A stretch of DNA of 64,000 nt from an uncultured Jannaschia sp. (GTDB taxonomy: Bacteria > Pseudomonadota > Alphaproteobacteria > Rhodobacterales > Rhodobacteraceae): positions 1 through 64,000 of the forward strand of contig NZ_CANLTQ010000011.1 in the NCBI RefSeq assembly GCF_947494025.1, written 5' to 3'. The notes under the pieces were generated by a model. It made no database searches. It was not told the origin of the DNA and saw nothing but the letters and a program-made list of their open reading frames with translations. Both the position numbers and the translations under genes were made by a program. This document shows, in pieces, positions 8,217 through 16,898 of the stretch. Positions within the stretch are counted from its first letter, which is position 1. The number at the start of each line of letters is the position of its first letter.

Positions 8217-9140
8217 TCAGGCGACGAGAAGCACGATCTTGCCGCGGACGTGGCCCGTTTCCAGCCGGTCCTGCGCGTCGGCGGCCCGTTCGAGCGGAAA
8301 GGTCTCGGCCACCACGGGGCGGAGCTGGCCCCGCGTGACGAGCCGCCCGATCTCCTCAAGCTGCGTGCCGTCGGGCTTCACGAGGAACGCGGTCGCCCGG
8401 GCGTCCTTCTCGCGCGCCTTTTCCTCCGACGGTTCCTGCAGGGAGGAGACCATCGCGCCGCCATGCCGGAGCACCGACCAGGACCGCTCCTGCGTTTCGC
8501 CGCCGATGAGGTCGAGCACGAGGTCGACCTCGCCCGTCTCCTCCTCGAAACGCGCGTTCCTGTAGTCGATCACGGTGTCGGCCCCCAGCTCCCGCAGGAC
8601 GTCCTCGTCCCCGGCGGAGGCGGTCGCGAGGACGGTCGCGCCGCGCGCCTTGGCGATCTGTACGGCGAAATGGCCGACCCCGCCCGCGCCGCCATGGATC
8701 AGGACGCGCTGACCCGCCGTGAGCCCGCCGTGGTCGACGAGCCCCTGCCACGCGGTCAGCGCGGCAAGCGGGATCGCGGCGGCCTCGGCGTCGCTCAGGC
8801 CCTCGGGCACGGCGGCGGCATCGCCGGCGCTGACGACGACATGCTGCGCGTAGCCGCCGGCGGACACCATCGCATGAACGCGCGCGCCGCGAGCGAAGCT
8901 TTCGACGCCCTCGCCGACGGCCTCGACCGTGCCGGCGACCTCGTGGCCCATCGCGAGCGGCAGGTCGTCCCGGCTGACCATCGGATAGCTGCCCTCGCGG
9001 GTCTTGAAGTCCACCGGGTTCAGGCCGGCGGCGGCGACGCGGATACGAACCTCGCCGGGCCCCGGTTCGGGCACGGGCCGGTCCTCGACGCGAAGGACGT
9101 CGGAGGCGCCGAATTCGTGGATGCGGATCGTCGTGGACAT
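8217..9140 (-). CDS. NADP-dependent quinone-oxidoreductase-like MDR family enzyme
   Basis: The protein has 307 residues and is a medium-chain dehydrogenase/reductase without the catalytic zinc ligands. The N-terminal GroES-like domain has GLNPVDFKTREG and GHEVAGTVEAVGEG. The Rossmann domain carries IHGGAGGVGHFAVQIAKARGA, and VIDYRN lies near residue 200. Such enzymes reduce quinones or reactive enones with NADPH. The start is supported by AAGGAAAGGTG about 8 bases upstream. The leader contains a 13-bp hairpin and a candidate EcfG-type promoter. The exact substrate cannot be read from sequence. Confidence 0.92.
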   Translation of the reverse strand: MSTTIRIHEFGASDVLRVEDRPVPEPGPGEVRIRVAAAGLNPVDFKTREGSYPMVSRDDLPLAMGHEVAGTVEAVGEGVESFARGARVHAMVSAGGYAQHVVVSAGDAAAVPEGLSDAEAAAIPLAALTAWQGLVDHGGLTAGQRVLIHGGAGGVGHFAVQIAKARGATVLATASAGDEDVLRELGADTVIDYRNARFEEETGEVDLVLDLIGGETQERSWSVLRHGGAMVSSLQEPSEEKAREKDARATAFLVKPDGTQLEEIGRLVTRGQLRPVVAETFPLERAADAQDRLETGHVRGKIVLLVA

Positions 9141-9163
9141 GTTGCGTCACCTTTCCTTATCTG

Positions 9164-9195
9164 CGGACGGGCGCGCGGGGCGGCGCGCCCGTCCG
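9164..9195 (-). promoter_or_regulatory. 13-bp perfect stem-loop in the leader of the oxidoreductase gene
   Basis: CGGACGGGCGCGC (9164-9176) and GCGCGCCCGTCCG (9183-9195) pair perfectly with a 6-base loop. It lies 24 bases upstream of the start codon and just upstream of the ribosome site, at the 5' end expected from the candidate promoter at 9206-9230. It could protect the transcript, attenuate it, or act as a terminator for readthrough. Confidence 0.5.
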
Positions 9196-9205
9196 GTTCG
9201 GGCTG

Positions 9206-9230
9206 AACAGACGGGCAGGCCGGATGTTCC
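9206..9230 (-). promoter_or_regulatory. Candidate EcfG-type promoter with one mismatch in the -10
   Basis: On the minus strand GGAAC (9230-9226) is followed after 16 bases by TGTT (9209-9206), against the consensus GGAAC-N16/17-CGTT. It points at the oxidoreductase gene with a leader of about 60 bases. It is weaker than the three exact matches at 49559, 50158 and 52577. Confidence 0.35.
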
Positions 9231-9422
9231 GCCGACCGGGGCGGACGTGACCGCGCCGCGGCCGGGCGCGCGCCGTCCTTTCCCGTGGAACGCGGCCTGG
9301 CGCGCCGAGGGTGGCACGGGGTCGCGGGACGCGGTGTTCGCCGGAACCTGCGGGGCCGCCCGGGGTCGGGTTCGCGACAAGCGGGCGGGACATATGGTCT
9401 GTCCGGCAGAGGGAGGTGCGAC

Positions 9423-10832
9423 ATGACGGAACATCGATGCGACGTGGCCGTGATCGGGGCCGGCACGGCGGGGCTCGCGGCGGAGCGCGCCGCGCGGGCG
9501 GCGGGTGCGACGACCCGGCTCATCGACGAGCGCTTCGCCGGAACGGTCTGCGCGACGGTCGGCTGCATGCCGTCGAAGCTGTTGATCGCCGCGGGGCAGG
9601 CGGCGCACCGCGCCCGCCGCGCGCCGATTTTCGGGATCGAGCCGGGCGGGGTGACGGTGGACGGCGCCGCCGTGATGGCCCGGCTGCGGACGGAGCGCGA
9701 CCGCTTCGTCGCGGCCACGCGGGCCTCCTTCGACGAGCTGCCTTCGGGGACGTGTCTGAAGGGCCGGGCGCGGTTCACCGGACCCGCGCGGCTCGCGCTG
9801 GACACCGGCGACACGGTGGACGCCCGGGCCGTGGTGATCGCGGCGGGCGCCTTCCCGATGGTGCCGGGACCGTTCCAGGCTTTGGGCGATCTGGTCCTGA
9901 CGAACCGGACGGTGTTCGAGCTCGAAACGCTGCCCGGCTCGCTCGCGGTGATCGGCGGCGGGGCCATCGGGCTGGAGCTCGCGCAGGCCATGGCCCGCCT
10001 CGGCGTGCGCACCTCCCTCTTCGATCATGCCGAGACGCTGGGCGGGTCGAGGGACGCGGCGGTGCAGGGGGCGCTGGCGGAGGTTCTGGGCGAGGAGGTG
10101 ACCCTCCATCTCGGCGTCGAGGTCGAGGCCGAGCGGCTGGGGGACGCGGCCTGCCTCCGCTGGTCGGGCGCGTCCGAGGGGGAGGCGCGTTTCGAGCGCG
10201 TGCTCGTCGCCACCGGCCGGCCGCCACAACTCGCCGTTCTCGACCTCGAGGCCGCGGGGCTGCCGCTCGACGACGGGGGCGTGCCCCGGTTCGATCCGGG
10301 GACGCTGCAATGCGGCGACGCGCCGGTCTTCGTGGCGGGGGACGCGAATGGCGACCGCCCGGTGCTTCACGAAGCCGCCGACGAGGGGGCGCTGGCAGGG
10401 CGGAACGCCGCCGCCTGGCCCGACGTCGCGTCCGTGGCGCGTTCCGTGCCGTTCCGCCTGACCTTCACCGATCCGCCTTTCGCCGTGCTGGGCGCGCCGG
10501 CCGGGGAGGGGAGCGTCATCGGCACCGCGTCCTACGCCGATCAGGGGCGGGCGCGGGTGGAGGCGAGGGCGGAAGGACTCGTCCGCCTTTACGCCGACGC
10601 GCCGGACGGGCGGCTGACGGGGGCGGAACTCTTCGCGCCGGGAGCCGATCACATGGCACATCTGCTGGCGCTGGCGCTGGCGCGGGGGGAGACGGCGGCC
10701 GCGCTCCTCGACCTGCCGTTCTATCACCCGACGCTGGAGGAGGGGCTGAAGCCCGCGCTGCGCGAGATCTGCGGGGCCACGGAGGTCGCCTCGCGGAGCG
10801 GGCGGGACAACGGCGACCCGCCCGGCGCGTGA
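9423..10832 (+). CDS. Class I pyridine nucleotide-disulfide oxidoreductase (dihydrolipoamide dehydrogenase / mercuric reductase-like)
   Basis: The protein has 469 residues. The N-terminal FAD motif is GAGTAGLAAE, and the redox-active pair C43-x4-C48 lies in GTVCATVGCMPSK. The NAD(P)H-binding motif is GGGAIGLELAQAMARLG, the second FAD motif is VFVAGDANG, and the C-terminal His-Glu dyad sits in FYHPTLEEGL. There is no N-terminal heavy-metal-binding domain and no partner 2-oxoacid dehydrogenase gene nearby, so it is not the housekeeping Lpd. It could reduce a low-molecular-weight disulfide or quinone. The ATG at 9423 has GAGGGAGG 6 bases upstream; the longer track ORFs from 9285 and 9311 are shadows or extensions without support. 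Confidence 0.92.
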   Translation: MTEHRCDVAVIGAGTAGLAAERAARAAGATTRLIDERFAGTVCATVGCMPSKLLIAAGQAAHRARRAPIFGIEPGGVTVDGAAVMARLRTERDRFVAATRASFDELPSGTCLKGRARFTGPARLALDTGDTVDARAVVIAAGAFPMVPGPFQALGDLVLTNRTVFELETLPGSLAVIGGGAIGLELAQAMARLGVRTSLFDHAETLGGSRDAAVQGALAEVLGEEVTLHLGVEVEAERLGDAACLRWSGASEGEARFERVLVATGRPPQLAVLDLEAAGLPLDDGGVPRFDPGTLQCGDAPVFVAGDANGDRPVLHEAADEGALAGRNAAAWPDVASVARSVPFRLTFTDPPFAVLGAPAGEGSVIGTASYADQGRARVEARAEGLVRLYADAPDGRLTGAELFAPGADHMAHLLALALARGETAAALLDLPFYHPTLEEGLKPALREICGATEVASRSGRDNGDPPGA

Positions 10833-10988
10833 AGGGCGGGGCGCGGGCTACGGAGCGCCGAAAGCCGCGGCGCGACGCTGACGGACGAGGAGGGCGCGTT
10901 CCGGAGAAACACGCCGCAGGTCGCGCCGGACCTCGGGCAGTCTCACGACCGATGCGCCTGCGACGTCGAGGACGACGATGGGGGCGCG

Positions 10989-12800
10989 TCAATCCCGGAG
11001 GCAGCGGTCGAGGTAATGGGCCGCCGAGATCAGGGCGAGGTGGGTGAAGGCCTGCGGGAAGTTCCCGAGCTGGTCGCCGGCGGGGCCCGTCTCCTCGGCG
11101 AAAAGGCCGAGATGGTTGCCGTAGCCCAGCATCTTGTCGAAGAGGTAGCGCGCCTGCTCCACGTCGCCGGCGCGGGCGAGGCATTCCACGTACCAGAACG
11201 AGCACATGTTGAACGTGCCCTCCAGCCCGTCGAGCCCGTCGTCGTTGGCCCCGTCCCGCGTGGCGTAGCGGAACACGAGACTGTCGTCGGTGAGCTCCCG
11301 ACCCACGGCCTCGAGCGTGGAAAGCCAGCGCGGATCGGTGGGCGAGATGAAGCGGACGAGCGGCATCAGCAGGCAGGACGCGTCGATCGCCTCGCTGTCG
11401 AGGCTCTGGACGAAGTAGCCGCGCGCCTCGTTCCAGAATTGCGTGTGGATCTCGGTGCGGATGGCGTCGCGGATGCTGCGCCAGCGTTCGATGGGGGCGG
11501 GCAGGGACCGCTTCACCGCGAGACGGACCCCGCGGTCGAAGGCCACCCAGCACATCAGGCGCGAATGTAGGAAGTGCCGCCGGCTCCCGCGCACCTCCCA
11601 GATGCCCTCGTCGGGCTCGTTCCAGTGCTCCTCCAGCCATGTCAGGTTGCGGACGATGCCTTCCCACGCGTACCAGGGCACCATGTGCCCGCTCTTGTCG
11701 ACCAGATAGACCGCGTCCATGGGCTCGCCGTAGATGTCGAGCTGAAGCTGGTCGTGCGCGGCATTGCCGACCCGGACGGGGGCGGAGCGCTGGTGGCCGC
11801 GCAGGCTGTCCAGCACGGTTTCCGGCAGGTCGGTGCGCCCGTCATAGCCGTAGAGCACGTGGAGCGGCCCGTTCCGCTCGGCATCGTCCTCCTCGCGGTG
11901 GGCCACGCAGGTGCCGAGCCAGCCCATGAACGCCTCCGCCTCCGCCCGGTGGCCGAGGCGGAGAAAGGCGTAGACGGCGAAGGCCCCGTCGCGGATCCAG
12001 GTGTAGCGGTAATCCCAGTTGCGCTCGCCGCCGATCCGCTCCGGCAGGCCGAAGGTCGCGGCGGCGAGGATCGAGCCGTGCCCGGCCGAGGTCAGCAGCT
12101 TCAGCGTCAGCGCGGAGCGGTTCACCGTATGGCGCCAGCGACCGCGATAGGTCGAGCGGTCGGTCCAGTCCCGCCAGAAGTTCGTGCAATGCTTGAAGGC
12201 CCCGACCGCCCAGGCGTCGAGATCCGCCTCGCATTCGGTCGCGGCGTCCTGAAGCACGAAAAGCGCGTTCTCCCCCGGGCCGAGGCGCAGGTCGGCGGCG
12301 ACGGCATCGTCTTCGACGCGGAGGGGCACGTTCGCGCATAGTCGCAGACGGGTCGCGTCGGCGCCGGTCGAGCGCATGACCACGCCGTTCTCCTCGGCCA
12401 CGCAATGCGTGCCGGCGCGGGCATAGTCGAAGCGGGGGGCGCAGCGCATCGTGACCCGGAACTCACCCCGGATGGCCTTGATGCGCCGCACCAGCCTCTG
12501 CGGCGCGCCCGCCCCCTGCGGCACCATGAAGTCGGAGATCTCGGCCACCCCGTGCTCCGACAGGAACCGGGTGAGCAGGACGTTGGTGTCGGGCAGGTAG
12601 AGCTGCCGGTGGCGGGCCTGCGGCAGCTCGGGCGTGATCGCGAACGCCCCGCCGCGCTCGCTGTCGAGCAGGCTCGCGAAGACGGAGGGGCTGTCGAAGC
12701 GGGGCCAGCAGAGGTGGTCGATCGTCCCGTCCAGTGTGACGAGCGCGGTGGTCGCGAGGTCTCCGATGATGCCGTGGTTCTCGATCGGGGTTTCGGTCAT
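10989..12800 (-). CDS. Glycoside hydrolase family 15 (glucoamylase or trehalase type)
   Basis: The protein has 603 residues. An N-terminal beta domain begins with the typical IENHGIIGDLATTALV and TIDHLCWPRFDSPSVFA. The (alpha/alpha)6 barrel carries NWDYRYTWIRDGAF, GNAAHDQLQLDIYGE, GIWEVRG with the predicted catalytic acid Glu, and the C-terminal GNFPQAFTHLAL after the ETGPAGDQ segment that holds the predicted base. Bacterial members hydrolyse alpha-glucans or trehalose. No signal peptide is seen, so it is cytoplasmic. It lies 92 bases after the small gene that ends the oxidase operon and may be cotranscribed. The ATG at 12800 begins the conserved domain; the longer track ORF is an upstream extension. 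Confidence 0.93.
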   Translation of the reverse strand: MTETPIENHGIIGDLATTALVTLDGTIDHLCWPRFDSPSVFASLLDSERGGAFAITPELPQARHRQLYLPDTNVLLTRFLSEHGVAEISDFMVPQGAGAPQRLVRRIKAIRGEFRVTMRCAPRFDYARAGTHCVAEENGVVMRSTGADATRLRLCANVPLRVEDDAVAADLRLGPGENALFVLQDAATECEADLDAWAVGAFKHCTNFWRDWTDRSTYRGRWRHTVNRSALTLKLLTSAGHGSILAAATFGLPERIGGERNWDYRYTWIRDGAFAVYAFLRLGHRAEAEAFMGWLGTCVAHREEDDAERNGPLHVLYGYDGRTDLPETVLDSLRGHQRSAPVRVGNAAHDQLQLDIYGEPMDAVYLVDKSGHMVPWYAWEGIVRNLTWLEEHWNEPDEGIWEVRGSRRHFLHSRLMCWVAFDRGVRLAVKRSLPAPIERWRSIRDAIRTEIHTQFWNEARGYFVQSLDSEAIDASCLLMPLVRFISPTDPRWLSTLEAVGRELTDDSLVFRYATRDGANDDGLDGLEGTFNMCSFWYVECLARAGDVEQARYLFDKMLGYGNHLGLFAEETGPAGDQLGNFPQAFTHLALISAAHYLDRCLRD

Positions 12801-12892
12801 GCGAACGGCCTGCTGCGCGGTTTCTGGGTTTCCCGGGCGTTTAGGACGAACGCGCCGGAGACGGAATTGCGCGGATTGTCCCAAGGCCGGCG

Positions 12893-13216
12893 TCAGGCGG
12901 CGCAGGGAGTCGTGGTGGCCACCGGCAGGAGCGACCAGAACGCGGCGACGAGCCCGACCCAGCCGCCGAGGACGCTGACCCGCCGCACGAGGGGTCGGTC
13001 GGCGCCGAAACGGTCCGAACGCAGGGCGCCGAGAAGCGCGACCTGCATGAGGATCGTCAGTCCCCACGCGGCGACGAGAAGAAGGCGCAACGGCGACGGG
13101 CCGTCCGCCGTGGCGTCCCAACCCGCCGCGCAGCCGAGACCCTGCAGCCCGTAGACGGCGCTGAAGGTCGCGAGCCAAAGGAGCGGCGCGACGAGGATGC
13201 GCGCGAGGTCGATCAC
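12893..13216 (-). CDS. Small membrane protein of the oxidase operon
   Basis: The protein has 107 residues with three hydrophobic segments (LARILVAPLLWLATFSAVYGL, LRLLLVAAWGLTILMQVALL, SVLGGWVGLVAAFWSLLP). It starts with GTG in a GTGA overlap with the stop of the fused subunit I/III gene, so it is translationally coupled to the oxidase. Small membrane proteins in this position occur in several alphaproteobacterial oxidase operons. I do not recognise a named family. It may be an accessory or fourth subunit. Confidence 0.75.
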   Translation of the reverse strand: MIDLARILVAPLLWLATFSAVYGLQGLGCAAGWDATADGPSPLRLLLVAAWGLTILMQVALLGALRSDRFGADRPLVRRVSVLGGWVGLVAAFWSLLPVATTTPCAA

Positions 13217-15693
13217 GCGATGAGGCCCGGCAGATGGGCGAGCCCGAGGGTCGCCGCCGCCACCAGCGCCGCGTAATCGGCCCAAAGGCGGACGATCGGG
13301 AACTCGGCCCGGCGGGCGGGCGAGGTGTAGCCGCCCCGCACCCGCAACAGCAGGAAGCCAGTCATCAGCGCCAGCAGCGCCGCGTGGAACAGCGCGTAGC
13401 TGCCCATCATGGTCAGCGTGGCGTCGTAGGCATGGCCGGCCGGATCGGGGATGCGCCCGAGGAACGAGACGAGCGCGCCGAGGAGCGCCAGCGCCCCCGC
13501 CGCGGCGAGCAGGAGGCCCGGCACGGGGCGGCCCCGGCGATTGCCGCGGACCGCCAGACGCAGCCCGGCCGCGCCGGCGACGGCACCGCCCGCGCCGACG
13601 GCGAGCTCCGCCGGGGCGGCGGGAAGCCAGGCCGGGGGCGGCCAGCCCGGCGCCACGGTCCACAGGAACGCGTAGCCGAACAGGAGCGAGCCGAAGAGGG
13701 TCGCGTTCGCGGTGAGCAGAAAGACCGAGCCCCACCAGCCCGGCGCGCGGTCGGTTTCCCCGGCGAGGGGCAGGGCGAGGCCGTGCCCCGCATCCTGCGG
13801 CCCGGCATCTGCGCGCGCGCCCAGCCCCCAGACCCAGCGGCAGGCGAGCGCCGCGACGCCCGCGAGCGCCAGCGGCGTGATCCAGTAGGTCTTGAGAAGG
13901 AGCGACAGGAAGAAGAGCCCCGTCACCGCCGCCATGAGGACGGGCAGGGCGGTGTTCGGCGGAAAGATCACCATGTAGTCGGGCCGCCCGCTGCTCGTGT
14001 CGACGGTCAGCGTTTCCCGACGGTCCTGCGCGGGCGTGCCGAGATGACCCTCCCCCCGCGCGAGGCGGAGGGGCAGGGCGGGGTCGAACGCGAGCGGGTC
14101 GCGGTCCGTGACGCGGGGCAGGCTGGCGAAGTTGTAGGCCGGCGCGGGCAGCAGCATCGCCCATTCGAGCGTGCCGGCCTTCCACGGATTGCGGGCGGTG
14201 CGGGCCGAGATCATCGTGTGCAGCACCACGTCGATCAACACGAGCGCCAGGCCGATCGCCATGACGAAGCCGCTGATGGTGGAGACGAGGTTGATGGCGC
14301 TCCACCCAGTTTCGGGGTCGTAGGTCTCGATCCGGCGGCGCTGGCCCAGGAGGCCGACCCAGTGCATCGCGAGGAACGTGCCGTGGAAGCCGAGGAAAAT
14401 CAGCGCGAAGGCCGCCTCGCCCAGCTTGAAGAAGCGCCGTCGCCCGCTGAAATGCGGCAGCCAGTAATAGATGCCGGCCAGCACCGGAAAGACGAAGCCG
14501 CCGAACAGGACGTAATGGAGATGCGCGGTGATGAAGGCGGTGTCGTGCGCCTGCCAGTCGAAGGGCACCACGGCGACCATGACCCCGGTGAGCCCGCCCA
14601 TGACGAAGGTGGCGAAGAAGCCGAGGATGTGCAGCATCGGCAGGCGGAGTTGCGGACTGCCCTTCCAGAGCGTCCCGATCCAGGCGAAGATCTGCACCGC
14701 CGTCGGCACCGCCACCAGCGTCGAGGCCGCCGAGAAGAAGGCGAGCCCCATATGCGGGATGCCGGTGGTGAACATGTGGTGGACCCAGAGGCCGAAGCTC
14801 AGGAAGGCGAGCGCCACGGCCGCGGCGACCACCCAGCCGTAGCCCAACAGCGTGGTGCGGGCCATGACCGGCAGCACGGTCGAGACGATCCCCGCCGCCG
14901 GCAGGAAGATAATGTAGACCTCGGGATGGCCGAAAAGCCAGAACAGGTGCTGCCACAGAAGCGCGTCGCCCCCCAGGGCCACCTGGAAGAAGGGCATGCC
15001 GAAGGCGCGCTCGAGCTCCAGCAGGATCGAGCCGAGAATGAGCGGCGGGAACCCGGTCAGGATCATCAGCGAGGTGACGAGCGCGTACCACGCGAAGATC
15101 GGCATCCGGTCGAGCGACATGCCCGGCGCCCGGTATCGCAGGATCGAGACGGAAAACTCCACCGCCGCGGCGATGGCCGAGATCTCCACGAAGGTGATGC
15201 CGATCAGCCAGAAATCCGTATTAATCCCCGGTGAGTAGATCGCGCCGGACAGCGGCGGATACATGAACCAGCCGCCCTTCGGCGCGATGCCGAACAGAAG
15301 CGAGACCAGCATCATCGTGCCGCCGAAGGCGTAGCACCAGTAGCCGTAGGCGGTGAGGCGCGGAAAAGCGAGGTCGCGGGTGCCGAGCAGCTTCGGCAGC
15401 AGGTAGACCGCGAGCCCCTCGAAGGCGGGGATCGCGAACAGGAACATCATGATCGTTCCGTGCATCGTGAAAAGCTGGCTGTAGGTCTCTGCGCCCACGA
15501 AGGCCGAGTTCGCGGTGGCGAGCTGCGCCCGGATCAGCATGGCGAGCACGCCGCCCACGGCGAAGAAGAAGAACGCGGTAACGAGGAACATCCGGCCCAG
15601 ATCGGTGTGGTTCACCGTCGTGAACCAGCCGCGCCAGCCCGGGTCCGAGGCCCAGATCCGCGTGAGCCGGCGATGGCGGGCGAGCGTGTTCAC
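13213..15693 (-). CDS. Heme-copper terminal oxidase, fused subunits I and III
   Basis: The protein has 826 residues. Residues 1-550 are subunit I with all heme and copper ligands: His in TMHGTIMMF, GHPEVYI with the Tyr and the D-channel Glu, HH in LWVHHMFTTG, and the His pair in TAHLHYVLFGG. The D-channel Asp is seen in RDLAFPRL. Where the K-channel Lys normally sits (FKTPML) this protein reads LRLPML. The last 250 residues, after a linker, are a subunit III-like domain (GWWGSVFLLTANATLFGSLLFGYAF). It reduces oxygen to water and pumps protons in the inner membrane. The start is GTG in a GTGA overlap with subunit II. Context makes it a quinol oxidase candidate. Confidence 0.93.
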   Translation of the reverse strand: MNTLARHRRLTRIWASDPGWRGWFTTVNHTDLGRMFLVTAFFFFAVGGVLAMLIRAQLATANSAFVGAETYSQLFTMHGTIMMFLFAIPAFEGLAVYLLPKLLGTRDLAFPRLTAYGYWCYAFGGTMMLVSLLFGIAPKGGWFMYPPLSGAIYSPGINTDFWLIGITFVEISAIAAAVEFSVSILRYRAPGMSLDRMPIFAWYALVTSLMILTGFPPLILGSILLELERAFGMPFFQVALGGDALLWQHLFWLFGHPEVYIIFLPAAGIVSTVLPVMARTTLLGYGWVVAAAVALAFLSFGLWVHHMFTTGIPHMGLAFFSAASTLVAVPTAVQIFAWIGTLWKGSPQLRLPMLHILGFFATFVMGGLTGVMVAVVPFDWQAHDTAFITAHLHYVLFGGFVFPVLAGIYYWLPHFSGRRRFFKLGEAAFALIFLGFHGTFLAMHWVGLLGQRRRIETYDPETGWSAINLVSTISGFVMAIGLALVLIDVVLHTMISARTARNPWKAGTLEWAMLLPAPAYNFASLPRVTDRDPLAFDPALPLRLARGEGHLGTPAQDRRETLTVDTSSGRPDYMVIFPPNTALPVLMAAVTGLFFLSLLLKTYWITPLALAGVAALACRWVWGLGARADAGPQDAGHGLALPLAGETDRAPGWWGSVFLLTANATLFGSLLFGYAFLWTVAPGWPPPAWLPAAPAELAVGAGGAVAGAAGLRLAVRGNRRGRPVPGLLLAAAGALALLGALVSFLGRIPDPAGHAYDATLTMMGSYALFHAALLALMTGFLLLRVRGGYTSPARRAEFPIVRLWADYAALVAAATLGLAHLPGLIA

Positions 15694-16439
15694 GGGCGTT
15701 CTCCGCGCAGAAAGGCGCTCCAGCCCGCCGCGTCGTGCGCGTGGACTTCGAAGTGGTGGCCGGCATAGCCCGCGCCGCTGTATTCGGCGCTCAGGCCGGC
15801 ATAGACCCCCGGACGGTCGGCCTCCAGCCGGAGCACGTTCACATGACCCGGGATCGCGTCGAGCTTGCCGGCGAGCCGGGGCACCCAGAAGCTGTGGATC
15901 ACGTCGCGGGTCGTGATGGCGACGTCCACCGGCCGGCCGGCGGGGATGTGGAGGACACCCTGCGTCACGCGGCCTTCCGCGTCGTCGTAGCCGAAGGACC
16001 AGATCCATCGCTGCGCCACGGCCGAGACGCTCACGACGTCCGAACCGGCCCGCGGCATCAGGCGCTCGCCCACCCAGAGCCCGTAGAACAACAGCGCGGC
16101 CAGGACGGCGAACGGGAAGGCGAGGCCGAGGCCGTGGATCCACACCCGTTCCCCGCGCGCGCCGTCCGCGCCGTCCGCCACGGGGCGCGACCGGAAGGCG
16201 CCCCAGAGAAGACCCGCCACGAGAAGGCAGATCAGCGCCGCGCCCGCCAGCATCACCCACCAGAGCGTCGCGATCGCCGCCGCGGCGGGCCCCGCCGGGG
16301 CGACGACGGACAACGCTTCGTTGCAACCCGCCAGCGCGAGCGGCATTGATGCGAGAACGCCCCCGCGCAGGAGCCGCCGCCCGTGCCCGAACAGGTCCAG
16401 AACGCCGACGAGACCCTGATCGACCCGATCACCAGCCAT
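15690..16439 (-). CDS. Heme-copper oxidase subunit II lacking CuA ligands (quinol-oxidase-like), lipoprotein
   Basis: The protein has a lipoprotein signal (RRLLRGGVLASMPLALAGC), two membrane helices, and a cupredoxin domain with QRWIWSFGYDD and SFWVPRLAGKLDAIPG. At the CuA site, cytochrome c oxidases have C-x3-C-x3-H-x2-M. Here the stretch is LSAEYSGAGYAGHHF, with Ser replacing both Cys. The SAxYSGxG form is that of CyoA of cytochrome bo3 quinol oxidase, so quinol is the likely electron donor. The start is uncertain: ATG at 16346 would leave only 7 residues before the lipobox Cys. ATG at 16439 (used here, 249 residues) or a CTG at 16394 gives a proper signal but overlaps the divergent DUF2231 gene. 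Confidence 0.85.
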   Translation of the reverse strand: MAGDRVDQGLVGVLDLFGHGRRLLRGGVLASMPLALAGCNEALSVVAPAGPAAAAIATLWWVMLAGAALICLLVAGLLWGAFRSRPVADGADGARGERVWIHGLGLAFPFAVLAALLFYGLWVGERLMPRAGSDVVSVSAVAQRWIWSFGYDDAEGRVTQGVLHIPAGRPVDVAITTRDVIHSFWVPRLAGKLDAIPGHVNVLRLEADRPGVYAGLSAEYSGAGYAGHHFEVHAHDAAGWSAFLRGERP

Positions 16440-16898
16440 CCCGGATGGGATCAGACGGAGTCGAAGATCTCGATCCACGGGCATCCGATCCACGCGATGA
16501 CGGTCTCCTTCCCGGTCGCGCTGACCTTCTGCACCTTCGGGGCCGACCTCCTCTACTGGTGGACGGGCGATCCGTTCTGGGCGCGGGCCGGCATCTGGGC
16601 GGCGGGAACCGGGTTCCTGTTCGGGATGCTGGCCGGGCTGTCGGGAACGATGGAGCTTTTGTTCGTGTCGGGCATCCGCGCGCGGGCCGCGGCCTGGACG
16701 CATTTCATCATCGCGGTCCTGCTGCTGGCGCTTCTGGGCACGAACTGGGGCCACCGGCTCTATGGCTATGAGACGGCGGTGCTGCCCTACGGGCTGCTTC
16801 TGTCGAGCGTCTGCGTGCTCGTGGTGGCGTTCACCGGATGGCATGGCGGCAAGCTCGTCTTCGACTATCGGCTGGGAACGTCGAAGGGCAGCGACTGA
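16383..16898 (+). CDS. DUF2231 membrane protein
   Basis: The protein has 171 residues with about four membrane segments. The DUF2231 signature GHPIHAMTVSFPVALTFCTF is near residue 33, followed by YWWTGDPFWARAGIWAAGTG. The function of the family is unknown; it often accompanies redox or copper proteins and resembles heme-binding membrane domains through its conserved His residues. The GTG start at 16383 has AGGAG about 11 bases upstream. The gene is divergent from the oxidase operon and its 3' end overlaps the convergent CopD-like gene by 34 bases. Confidence 0.88.
   Translation: MPEQVQNADETLIDPITSHPGWDQTESKISIHGHPIHAMTVSFPVALTFCTFGADLLYWWTGDPFWARAGIWAAGTGFLFGMLAGLSGTMELLFVSGIRARAAAWTHFIIAVLLLALLGTNWGHRLYGYETAVLPYGLLLSSVCVLVVAFTGWHGGKLVFDYRLGTSKGSD

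Noticed and set aside
9147-10727. 526-residue minus-strand ORF opposite the disulfide oxidoreductase
   Set aside because: The composition is that of an antisense frame, and the opposite strand encodes a complete enzyme with all motifs.
13234-15234. 666-residue plus-strand ORF opposite the oxidase
   Set aside because: It is highly charged, with no motif, and antisense to a complete heme-copper oxidase gene.
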